A stretch of DNA of 11,023 nt from DATEOR01 sp035296905 (GTDB taxonomy: Bacteria; Actinomycetota; Thermoleophilia; Gaiellales; Gaiellaceae): contig DATHAA010000082.1 in NCBI GenBank assembly GCA_035296905.1, positions 1-11,023 of the forward strand, given 5' to 3'. Made by a program: the position numbers and the translations under genes. Within the stretch, counting starts at the first letter, position 1. Each line of letters begins with the position of its first letter. This document shows positions 1-6,767 of the stretch, one piece after another. Below the pieces are notes generated by a model, which had not been told where the DNA came from, did no database searches, and was given only the letters and a program-made list of their open reading frames with translations.

Positions 1-1
1 C

Positions 2-1594
2 CTCGTCTCCCAGAGCGGGAACCTCGCGCTCGAGCTCGCCCTCCTGGCCGAGGATTGCGGGCTCGGCTTCTCGCGCTTCGCCTCGCTCGGGAACCAGGCC
101 GATCTCGAAGCTGGCGAGCTCGTGCGCAGCCTGATCGACCACGAGCCGACCCGCGTGATCGCCCTCTATTGCGAGGACTTTCGCGATGGACGGGCCTTCG
201 CCCGGGCCGCGCAGGAAGCAGTCGAGGCAGGAAAACCCGTAGTGCTCCTCACCGTCGGGGGCGGCGAGGTCAGCGCGCAGGCGGCGAGGTCCCACACGGG
301 CGCCATGGTCAGCAGTGCCACGGCGGTCGAAGCCGCCTGCCGCGCGGCAGGAATGCAGCGGGTGCGCTCGCCGCGCGAGCTAATAGACCTTGCTCAGGCC
401 GAGCTCGCGCGGGTTCGGCCGCGCGGCCGGCGCGTCGTCATCGTGGGCGACGGGGGAGGCCATGGGATCGTCGCCTCCGACATCGCCTCCGCCGAGGGTC
501 TCGAGCTGCCACCGTTGTCGGAGGAGCTGCAGGGACGGATCGCCCCGCACCTTCCCGATGCGGCGCCTACGCGCAATCCCGTCGACTTCGCCGGTGCCGG
601 CGAGCAGTTCCTCACCATCTTCGAGGACGTGACGAGGCTCCTCCTCGAGTCCGGCGAGGTGGACGCCGCCCTCGTGACGGGCTATTTCGGCGGCTACAGC
701 GAATTCTCGGACGAGTTCCAGTCGGAGGAGACCGAGGTCGCACTCGGAATGGCGCGCGCGGCGGCGGACAGCGGCCGCGCGCTCGTCGTCCAGTCGATGT
801 ATCCGCGTTCGCCGTCGCTCGTCGCGCTGCGGGAGGCCGGCGTGCCCGTCTACCGCGAGATCGAGGCGGCTGCGTGGGTCCTCGCGCGGCTCGCGGACCA
901 GGCGGAGCAGCCCCCACGCGGTGTCCCCGAGCTTCCATCGCCCGTAGACGGTCCGCCGCCCGCGGGTTACTGGGAAGCGCGTGAGCTGCTTGCGTCCGCG
1001 GGCATCGCGTTTCCGTCCGCCCGGCGAGTGGCGGATTTTGCCGAGGCGTGCGCGGCTGCGACCGAGCTCGGCTATCCGCTCGTCGTCAAGGCGCTCGGGC
1101 CGTTGCACAAATCGGACGCCGGCGGCGTCGCGCTCGGCATCGAGAGCGAGAAGGCTCTCGAAGAGGCGTTGGCAGAGATGGCAACACTATCGGCCGGAGG
1201 ATACTCCGTCGAGCGGATGGCCCCGGTCGGCGTCGAGCTGATCGCGGGATCGATTCAGGACGCGCGGTTCGGACCCGTCGTCCTCGTCGGCCTCGGTGGT
1301 GTCTACGCCGAGTTGCTGGACGACACCGCGGTCGCCCTCGCTCCCGTCGACGCTGCGCAGGCCGAGGAGCTCATCCGCTCTCTCCGCGGCTCGGCGATCC
1401 TGGCCGGTGCCCGGGGACGGCCGCCGGTAGACGTGGCGGCCGCGGCCGGGGCGGTCGCTGCGCTCTCGCGCCTTGCGGCGTCTCGTCCCAAGCTGACCGA
1501 GATCGAGATCAACCCGCTGCTCGTGACGCCCCAGGAAGCGCTTGCACTCGATGCGCGCGCGTTGAGCGGGGAGAATGGCGCCGATGCTCGCTGA
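2..1594 (+). CDS. NDP-forming acyl-CoA synthetase (acetate-CoA ligase family), 5' end outside window
   Basis: Members of this family join a carboxylic acid to CoA with ATP going to ADP and phosphate through a phosphohistidine, in the cytoplasm. The reading frame is open from base 2, so the gene enters from the left; an internal GTG at 122 is not the start. About 530 residues are visible, against roughly 700 in full fused enzymes, so the N-terminal CoA-binding domain is missing from view. Numbering from base 2, the stretch from SQSGN (3-7) to SLGNQAD (28-34) marks the succinyl-CoA-ligase flavodoxin-like domain. His98 in SHTGAM is the expected phosphorylated histidine. NPVDFAG (192-198) belongs to the second such domain. 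A C-terminal ATP-grasp domain runs from about 323, with Lys363, HKSDAGG (369-375) and EINPLL (502-507). The end overlaps the next gene by 20 bases, so the two are probably cotranscribed. The acyl substrate cannot be predicted. Confidence 0.93.
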   Translation, partial: LVSQSGNLALELALLAEDCGLGFSRFASLGNQADLEAGELVRSLIDHEPTRVIALYCEDFRDGRAFARAAQEAVEAGKPVVLLTVGGGEVSAQAARSHTGAMVSSATAVEAACRAAGMQRVRSPRELIDLAQAELARVRPRGRRVVIVGDGGGHGIVASDIASAEGLELPPLSEELQGRIAPHLPDAAPTRNPVDFAGAGEQFLTIFEDVTRLLLESGEVDAALVTGYFGGYSEFSDEFQSEETEVALGMARAAADSGRALVVQSMYPRSPSLVALREAGVPVYREIEAAAWVLARLADQAEQPPRGVPELPSPVDGPPPAGYWEARELLASAGIAFPSARRVADFAEACAAATELGYPLVVKALGPLHKSDAGGVALGIESEKALEEALAEMATLSAGGYSVERMAPVGVELIAGSIQDARFGPVVLVGLGGVYAELLDDTAVALAPVDAAQAEELIRSLRGSAILAGARGRPPVDVAAAAGAVAALSRLAASRPKLTEIEINPLLVTPQEALALDARALSGENGADAR

Positions 1595-2390
1595 GGGAAC
1601 CTTCGAAGGGAGGGTCGCGCTCGTCACCGGCGGGGGCAGCGGCCTCGGGCGCGCCTTTGCGCTCGAGTTCGCGCGCCTCGGAGCCGGAGTCGTCGTCGCG
1701 GGACGGCGACCGGAGCCGCTGGACGAAACCGTCGGGCTGATCGAGGGCCAGGGCGGCACGGCACTGGCGCAGCCGACCGACGTTCGCGACCCCGAGCAGG
1801 TGGACGCCCTCGTCGCCGCCGCCGTAGACCGTTTCGGACGGGTCGACGTCCTCGTGAACAACGCGGCGGGCAACTTCGTCGTCAAGGCGGAGGAGCTGTC
1901 GCCGAACGGGTGGCGCGCGGTGGTCTCGATCGTTCTCGACGGCAGCTTCCTCTGCTCGCGGGCGGTGGGCCGGCAGATGATCGAGCAGGGCGACGGCGGC
2001 GCGATTCTCAGCGTGATCGCAAGCTACGCGTGGACGGGCGGCCCCGGCACGATTCACTCCGCCTCAGCGAAGGCCGGCCTCGTCGCCATGACCCGAACTC
2101 TGGCCGTCGAATGGGCTCCGCACGGGATCCGCACGAACTGCATCTGCCCCGGGCCGGCCGACACCGAGGGCGCCGGCCAGGCGCTCTGGCCCACGGAGGA
2201 CGACCGGAAGCGGGTGGCTGCCACGGTTCCGGCGGGGCGGCTGGCCACTCCCGAGGAGGTCGCGTGGTGGGCGACCGCTCTCTGCTCGCCGTACGCCGAC
2301 TACATCACCGGCGAGACACTCACGATCGACGGCGGGCACTGGCTGGAGCAGGACTCCTACATGCCCGCGCTCGGCAAGACGCCGCGTTAG
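1575..2390 (+). CDS. SDR oxidoreductase of the 2,4-dienoyl-CoA reductase (DECR) type
   Basis: This is a 271-residue classical short-chain dehydrogenase with a Rossmann fold. The cofactor loop is TGGGSGLG (18-25) and is followed by NNAAGNF (95-101). Arg44-Arg45 after the second strand suggest NADP(H). The usual YxxxK is replaced by HSASAK (161-166). Asn100, Tyr151, Ser162 and Lys166 have exactly the spacing of Asn148, Tyr199, Ser210 and Lys214 that I recall for human mitochondrial DECR1. NNAAGNF and LSPNGW (108-113) also resemble that family. The likely reaction is NADPH-dependent reduction of a 2,4-dienoyl-CoA or a similar enoyl thioester, which fits the CoA ligase upstream. ATG 1575 lies one base after the purine run GGGGAG (1568-1573). 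ATG 1584 (residue 4) has a better spacing of ten bases and may be the true start. The gene ends three bases from the oppositely oriented potA-like gene. The family is sure; the DECR assignment is strong but made by eye. Confidence 0.92.
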   Translation: MAPMLAEGTFEGRVALVTGGGSGLGRAFALEFARLGAGVVVAGRRPEPLDETVGLIEGQGGTALAQPTDVRDPEQVDALVAAAVDRFGRVDVLVNNAAGNFVVKAEELSPNGWRAVVSIVLDGSFLCSRAVGRQMIEQGDGGAILSVIASYAWTGGPGTIHSASAKAGLVAMTRTLAVEWAPHGIRTNCICPGPADTEGAGQALWPTEDDRKRVAATVPAGRLATPEEVAWWATALCSPYADYITGETLTIDGGHWLEQDSYMPALGKTPR

Positions 2391-2393
2391 GAC

Positions 2394-3533
2394 TCAGCCG
2401 GCAGCGGCCGGTTCCGGATCCGGCTCTTCGCCCTTGAGAGACGGCGCGTCGCCGATCCCGGAGGGGAGGACGCGCAGCGCGTCCACCGGGAGATGGAGCT
2501 GCAACGGAGTCCCCTGCTCGTAAGGAATTGCCGAGCCCGTGTTCTGCACCAGGGCCTGAAGCGACTCGCCGGTGGCCGCGCGCACGATCACCTGCATCGC
2601 GGAGCCGATGTAGACCACGCGCTCGACCATTCCCGGGATGCGGTTCGGCCCCGACTGCGAGCCGTGGGGCTCGAGCTCGATTCGCTCGGGGCGGATGACG
2701 ATCTTCGCCTCGCCGGTGACGTCGAGGTCGGTTCCCCGCGTCTCGAGCTCGTAGCCGTCGACGGCGACCTTGCACGCGCTCGTCGAGGTGCTGACGATCT
2801 GCGCCGCCATGAGATTCGAGACGCCGAGGAAGTCCGCGACGAAGAGCGTCTCGGGATCCTCGTAGACGTCGCGGGGGTTGCCGACCTGCTCGACCTTGCC
2901 GGCATTCATGACGGCGAGGCGGTCGGACATCGTCAGCGCCTCCTCCTGGTCGTGCGTGACGTAGAGGAAGGTGATGCCGACCTCCTGCTGCAGCGCCTTG
3001 AGCTCGATCTGGAGGGTCTTGCGAAGCTTTGCGTCGAGTGCCCCGAGCGGCTCGTCGAGCAGCAGTACGGCGGGGTTCAGGATCAATGCGCGGGCGAGCG
3101 CGACTCGCTGTTGCTGGCCACCCGAGAGCTGCGAGGACTTGCGCCGCTCATAGCCGGAAAGCTGCACGAGCTCGAGCGCCTTGCCGACGCGGTCGCGGAT
3201 CTCGGCCTTCGGCCGCTTGGCGCGCTTCAACCCGAAGGCGATGTTGTCGTAGACGTTCAGATGCGGGAAGAGCGCGTAGTTCTGAAAGACGGTGTTCACG
3301 TTGCGTTGGTGTGGCGGCGTGTAGGCGACGTCGGTTCCGTCGAGCACGATCTGGCCGGAGGTCGGCCGCTCGAAGCCCGCAATCATTCGCAGGGTCGTCG
3401 TCTTCCCGCAGCCCGAGGGACCGAGGAGGGAGAAGAACTCTCCACCGGGCACGTGCAGGTCGATGGCGTCCACCGCGCGCACCTCGGCGAATTCCTTCGT
3501 CAGCTTGGTGAGTTCGATCTCTCCGCGGGCCAT
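2394..3533 (-). CDS. potA: PotA-like ABC transporter ATP-binding protein (polyamine/opine/amine import family)
   Basis: This cytoplasmic ATPase powers import through the two permeases upstream. Its 379 residues match the usual PotA length. Motifs appear in order: Walker A GPSGCGKTT (38-46), Q-loop in FQNYALFPH (83-91), signature LSGGQ (136-140), Walker B VLLLDEP (156-162), D-loop GALDAKL (164-170) and H-loop His194. The region after about 235 is the regulatory TOBE domain, with the VIRPERIEL stretch (279-287) typical of the family. All catalytic residues are present. The ATG lies 16 bases after the potC-like stop, whose TGA is part of a weak TGAGG ribosome site. It is the last gene of the operon and finishes tail to tail with the SDR gene three bases away, so no independent terminator fits between them. 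The CUT1/MOI-type ATPase families look alike, so polyamine specificity is inferred only from the permeases and binding protein. Confidence 0.95.
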   Translation of the reverse strand: MARGEIELTKLTKEFAEVRAVDAIDLHVPGGEFFSLLGPSGCGKTTTLRMIAGFERPTSGQIVLDGTDVAYTPPHQRNVNTVFQNYALFPHLNVYDNIAFGLKRAKRPKAEIRDRVGKALELVQLSGYERRKSSQLSGGQQQRVALARALILNPAVLLLDEPLGALDAKLRKTLQIELKALQQEVGITFLYVTHDQEEALTMSDRLAVMNAGKVEQVGNPRDVYEDPETLFVADFLGVSNLMAAQIVSTSTSACKVAVDGYELETRGTDLDVTGEAKIVIRPERIELEPHGSQSGPNRIPGMVERVVYIGSAMQVIVRAATGESLQALVQNTGSAIPYEQGTPLQLHLPVDALRVLPSGIGDAPSLKGEEPDPEPAAAG

Positions 3534-3549
3534 GGTGTCCGAAGCTACC

Positions 3550-4479
3550 TCAGAGCCTGAATGCCGTGCCGAAGTCCTCAGCCGCCGTCCCCGCTTTGCT
3601 CTCGCCGCGGGTGAACGCCCGCCACGTGAGGAAGCCGAGCGTGACGATGAGGAGCGTGATGACCATCATGATCGTGGCGATTGCGTTCACGGACGGAAGG
3701 GGGGCGGCCCTGGTCGCGCTGTAGATCCTGATCGGGACGGTGTCGGTGTCGCCGCCCCTCGAGAGCCACTGGCTGATCACGAAGTCGTCCGCGGAGATCG
3801 CGAACACGACGGCTGCCGCGGCGACGATCGCAGGAGTGAGAAGCGGCAATAGGACGCGCGTCAGCGCCACGAAAGGCGAGGCCCCTAGGTCGGCGGCGGC
3901 CTCCTCGTACTGGCGCCCGATCGAGAACAGGCGCCCGCGGACGATCACCACGACGAACGAGATCGAGAAGGTCACGTGGCCGAGGATCTGGGCGGTCGTG
4001 CCCGTGTGGATGAACGTGAAGAGCTCGCTGAAGACGAGGAGCAGCGAGACCCCCATGACGATCTCGGGCGTGACGAGCGGGAAGAGCATGATGAAGTTGG
4101 AGGCAGCGGAGCCTCGTCCATGCCAGCGGGCGAGGCCGAGCGCGAGCAGCACGCCGATCGGGACGGCGATGAGGACGTCCGCGCCCGCGAGCTTGAAGGT
4201 CTGCACGAGTGCGTGTCGTAGCGTGGGGTCGTGCCAGACGGAGTCGACCGGATCGCCCCAGTACCAGCGCGTCGAAAAGGAGTCCCAGACGGTCCGCGAG
4301 CGCGTCTCGTTGAAGGAGAACTGCACTGCGATGAGGACCGGGACGATCGACCAGAGGATGTAGGCCCACGTGATCAGGACGAGGAAGCGGGGCTTTCCCC
4401 AGGGGTTGCGCAGCCACCCACGCAGTCGCGCCGACGTGGAGAAGCCCGCTGCCGGCCTCTGCTCTGCGACGGTCGTCAC
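3550..4479 (-). CDS. potC: PotC-like ABC transporter permease
   Basis: This inner-membrane subunit of a spermidine/putrescine-type importer is 309 residues long from GTG 4479. Hydrophobic segments lie near 33-53, 92-117, 127-152, 167-182, 208-230 and 265-288. The cytoplasmic coupling loop EEAAADLGASPF with the LP pair (about 192-212) is the EAA motif that contacts the ATPase. The open frame continues upstream to 4773, but that stretch overlaps the potB-like gene and is Arg/His/Pro-rich without membrane character. The GTG at 4479 overlaps the potB TGA as GTGA (4476-4479) and has GGGAG four bases upstream, which fixes the start. The N terminus is somewhat longer than in typical PotC, about 30 residues before the first helix. 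The coupled stop/start predicts equal synthesis of the two permeases. Confidence 0.94.
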   Translation of the reverse strand: MTTVAEQRPAAGFSTSARLRGWLRNPWGKPRFLVLITWAYILWSIVPVLIAVQFSFNETRSRTVWDSFSTRWYWGDPVDSVWHDPTLRHALVQTFKLAGADVLIAVPIGVLLALGLARWHGRGSAASNFIMLFPLVTPEIVMGVSLLLVFSELFTFIHTGTTAQILGHVTFSISFVVVIVRGRLFSIGRQYEEAAADLGASPFVALTRVLLPLLTPAIVAAAAVVFAISADDFVISQWLSRGGDTDTVPIRIYSATRAAPLPSVNAIATIMMVITLLIVTLGFLTWRAFTRGESKAGTAAEDFGTAFRL

Positions 4480-5378
4480 AGGGCTCCCACCGCCCCGACG
4501 TCGCGCTGGGCTCGGTGGATGCTCCACATGTAGTACGCCATGAGGAACGTGAGGAAGACGGCGAGGATGATGGTGAGGGCCGCCCCGAGCGTGGGCTGTG
4601 GGCCGCCGTGGAAGTACAGGTCGATCTGGTTGCCGATCATCGACGTCTTCGGTGACATCGAGACGATGTTCGGGGTGTAGTAGTCGCCGAACATCGGCAG
4701 CGTGATGAGTACTGCGCCGCCCAGGATTCCGGTCTTCGAGAGCGGCAGTGTCACTGTTCGGAACGCCGACCACGGGCTCGCGCCGAGATCACGGGCCGCT
4801 TCGACGTGGCTGCGCTCAATGCGGTCGAGCGAGGCGAAGAGCGGCAGGATCAGATACGGGATGTACCCGTAGACGAGGGCGAAGATGACCGTCGACGAGC
4901 TCCCGCCGAGCCAGTCGCGCGGCTGGCTGAGCACGTGGGTGAACATGAGGAAGCGGTTGATGTAGCCGTCGGCCTGCAGCAAGTTGACCCAGGCGAGCAT
5001 CCGCATCATGTAGCTGATCCAGAGGGGCAGGATGATGAGGATCAGGATCAGGCCCTTCCACCGGCCGGCATGGCGGGCCGTGTAATAGGCAACCGGATAG
5101 CCGATGAGCAGGCAGAGCACGAGCGAGAGCGCGACGTAGACGATCGTCCGGATGCCGACGTCGAACCAGATCCCGCCCGGCGCGAGCCTCTGCAGGGCTT
5201 CCTGGAGCCAGCCGACGTTCCACTCGAGCGGGTTCCAGATCGGAACAGGCTGGAAAAGGATCGGGTCGACCGTGCCGAGCGACACCGCGAGCACGGCGTA
5301 GAACGGCACGACGAAAAGGACGATCAGCCACAGAACGCCCGGGAACGAGAGGCTGGGCCAGAGCCAGCGGCGATACAC
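4476..5378 (-). CDS. potB: PotB-like ABC transporter permease
   Basis: This 300-residue inner-membrane permease partners the PotC-like protein. Hydrophobic helices are visible near 11-33, 75-100, 108-130, 162-183, 210-230 and 265-287. The coupling loop EAARDLGASPW with the following LP pair (193-212) is the EAA motif. The sequence after it, through FGDYYTPNIVS (230-240), is typical of the PotB/HisMQ-like family. The start is GTG 5378, seven bases after the binding-protein stop. The only purine-rich site, GGAGG at 5396-5400, is 17 bases away and inside the preceding gene, and no better in-frame start exists, so translation probably depends on coupling from the upstream gene. It ends in the 4-base overlap with the potC-like gene. 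Confidence 0.94.
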   Translation of the reverse strand: MYRRWLWPSLSFPGVLWLIVLFVVPFYAVLAVSLGTVDPILFQPVPIWNPLEWNVGWLQEALQRLAPGGIWFDVGIRTIVYVALSLVLCLLIGYPVAYYTARHAGRWKGLILILIILPLWISYMMRMLAWVNLLQADGYINRFLMFTHVLSQPRDWLGGSSSTVIFALVYGYIPYLILPLFASLDRIERSHVEAARDLGASPWSAFRTVTLPLSKTGILGGAVLITLPMFGDYYTPNIVSMSPKTSMIGNQIDLYFHGGPQPTLGAALTIILAVFLTFLMAYYMWSIHRAQRDVGAVGAL

Positions 5379-5385
5379 GGTCGGT

Positions 5386-6681
5386 CTAGCTGCCGCCTCC
5401 GGCCAGGAAGTCGGAGTACCCGTCCTCCCAGAGCTGCTGGCCCTTGGCGGTGAGCGTCATCAACTGCAGCGAGTCAGGTCCGAAGTCGTCTTTGGTGAGG
5501 ACGCTGTTCTCGAGGTTCTCCGGCACGACACCGTCTTTCACGAGCGACTCGGGGTCGATCTCTTCGATGGGCGGCTGGTAGCCGTTGAAGTCGATGAAGT
5601 TCGAGTAGGCGACGCCGTTGTCGAGCAGGTAGTTGAGGAAGAGGTGCGAGAGCACGGGCTTCTTCGTCGTCGCGCAGATTGAGAAGCAGTCGTTCTGGAT
5701 CGGCACCTTCCCCTTTTCGGCCTTCCAGTAGGCGAGGGCGGTCGCGGGAGTCCCCTTGGGGAGGTAGTAGATGTAGCCGGCGATCATGTCTCCCGACCAG
5801 GCCTGGTTCAGCCAGCTCGTTCCTTCGGGCACCGACTGGTACTGGATGTCGCCCACCTTGATGTTGCAGACGTCGTACAGCTCTTTCAGGTCGGCGACGG
5901 CCTGGTTGATCAGCGCCGGATCCTCGGTGTTGATGTCGGTGTGGCCTTTGCGCAGAAGCGCCATGGCGATCGTCTCTCGCGACTCGGAAAGGAGTGCCGT
6001 CTTCCCCTTGTACGCCTGTGCCTCCCAGAAGATGTCCCACGGCTGCTCCATCGAGGCGATGTCCTCGCTCACGTGATCCGTGCGCCACGCGATCCCGGTC
6101 GCGTAGCACGTGTACGGCACGGTGTAGTGCGAGCCGCCGTCGTAGAACGGGTCGACGAGCTCGGGCCAGACGTTCGTCTGCAGATTGGGGATGTAGTCGA
6201 GGTTGAGCGGCTTGATCAGCTCCCCGGCGACCGCGAGGTCCAGGTTGTCCGGGGTCATCTCCATGACGTCCGGCTGCACGGCTCCGGAGGCGAGGCGCTT
6301 GATCCCGGACGAGATGTTGTCGAACGCGGTGTACTGGACCTCCACGCCGTACTTCTCGCCGAACTCCTTGAGGAGCTTCTTATAGAAGTAGTCGGGATAG
6401 TTGAAGACCGTGAAGGTCCCGCCCGTCTCGGGCTCGAGACCGGACTCGATCGGGTCCTCCCAGAGCGGGAGCGTGACGCGCTTGTCCGGCCGCGCGAGGG
6501 GAAGTCCGCCCGGACCGAGCAGCTCGCCGGTCGTGCTCGTTTCCTGGGCGACCTCGGTCGAGCTGGAGCAGGCGGCGAGCAAGCCGCCGGCTCCCGAGAC
6601 GGCGAATGTGGCGCCGGCGGCGCGTGCGAGGAAGTCGCGCCTGCTCAGGTAGCCGGACCGTTCCTTCGGATGGTGCGTCAT
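5386..6681 (-). CDS. potD: PotD-like solute-binding lipoprotein (spermidine/putrescine-type)
   Basis: This extracytoplasmic binding protein delivers the ligand to the PotB/PotC-like channel. From ATG 6681 it has 431 residues. The N terminus carries a twin-arginine motif SRRDFL (13-18), a hydrophobic stretch (about 20-36) and a lipobox LAAC with Cys38, so it is probably exported folded by Tat and lipid-anchored. The mature part has PotD family features: TFTVFNYPDYF near 89-99, PDVMEMTPDNL (137-147), and AWSGD (294-298) near the ligand site. The frame could extend to GTG 6723, but ATG 6681 is preceded at seven bases by AGGAGGGG and gives a standard Tat leader. Trp295 seems to match a PotD ligand tryptophan. 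Gln329 stands where I would expect the second one, next to a retained Asp331, so the ligand may not be spermidine or putrescine. That residue matching is by eye. Confidence 0.93.
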   Translation of the reverse strand: MTHHPKERSGYLSRRDFLARAAGATFAVSGAGGLLAACSSSTEVAQETSTTGELLGPGGLPLARPDKRVTLPLWEDPIESGLEPETGGTFTVFNYPDYFYKKLLKEFGEKYGVEVQYTAFDNISSGIKRLASGAVQPDVMEMTPDNLDLAVAGELIKPLNLDYIPNLQTNVWPELVDPFYDGGSHYTVPYTCYATGIAWRTDHVSEDIASMEQPWDIFWEAQAYKGKTALLSESRETIAMALLRKGHTDINTEDPALINQAVADLKELYDVCNIKVGDIQYQSVPEGTSWLNQAWSGDMIAGYIYYLPKGTPATALAYWKAEKGKVPIQNDCFSICATTKKPVLSHLFLNYLLDNGVAYSNFIDFNGYQPPIEEIDPESLVKDGVVPENLENSVLTKDDFGPDSLQLMTLTAKGQQLWEDGYSDFLAGGGS

Positions 6682-6686
6682 CGAGT

Positions 6687-6694
6687 CCCCTCCT
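6687..6694 (-). promoter_or_regulatory. Strong Shine-Dalgarno site of the binding-protein gene
   Basis: On the minus strand AGGAGGGG lies seven bases before ATG 6681. It is the best ribosome site in the window and decides this start over the upstream GTG at 6723. A strong site fits the need for more binding protein than permease. Confidence 0.8.
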
Positions 6695-6724
6695 GAATTC
6701 GGTGGGCCGCTGGGGTGGGGCACT

Positions 6725-6758
6725 GTCTCATGGAAAGTGTGCGCCTTTCAAGTGAGAC
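6725..6758 (-). promoter_or_regulatory. Imperfect inverted repeat between the Rieske and binding-protein genes
   Basis: GTCTCA (6725-6730) pairs with TGAGAC (6753-6758), and GAAAG (6733-6737) pairs with CTTTC (6745-6749). A small internal bulge separates the two stems and the loop is seven bases. It sits in the only intergenic gap of the operon longer than 20 bases. No T-run follows on either strand, so it is not a typical intrinsic terminator. It could be an mRNA-stabilising or processing hairpin that raises binding-protein output, or a regulator site. Confidence 0.5.
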
Positions 6759-6767
6759 GCGCGCCGA

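Noticed and set aside
122..124. GTG as start of the acyl-CoA synthetase
   Set aside because: The frame upstream to base 2 encodes conserved family sequence (SQSGN, SLGNQAD), so the gene begins outside the window.
2414..2423. CCGGATCCGG palindrome near the convergent SDR/potA ends, considered as a terminator
   Set aside because: It is a gapless palindrome inside the potA-like coding region with no loop and no T-run on either strand.
2493..3560. 355-codon plus-strand open frame antisense to the PotA-like gene
   Set aside because: It is a high-GC shadow: the minus frame carries every ABC ATPase motif, while this translation is Arg/Asp/Val-rich without any recognisable domain.
4480..4773. 98-codon upstream extension of the PotC-like frame
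   Set aside because: It lies inside the potB-like gene and has an Arg/His/Pro composition; the GTG at 4479 with GGGAG and a GTGA overlap is a better start.
6713..6751. Possible internal promoter (TTGAAA on the minus strand at 6751-6746) for the binding-protein gene
   Set aside because: No acceptable -10 element lies 16-18 bases downstream, and the hexamer is part of the inverted repeat.
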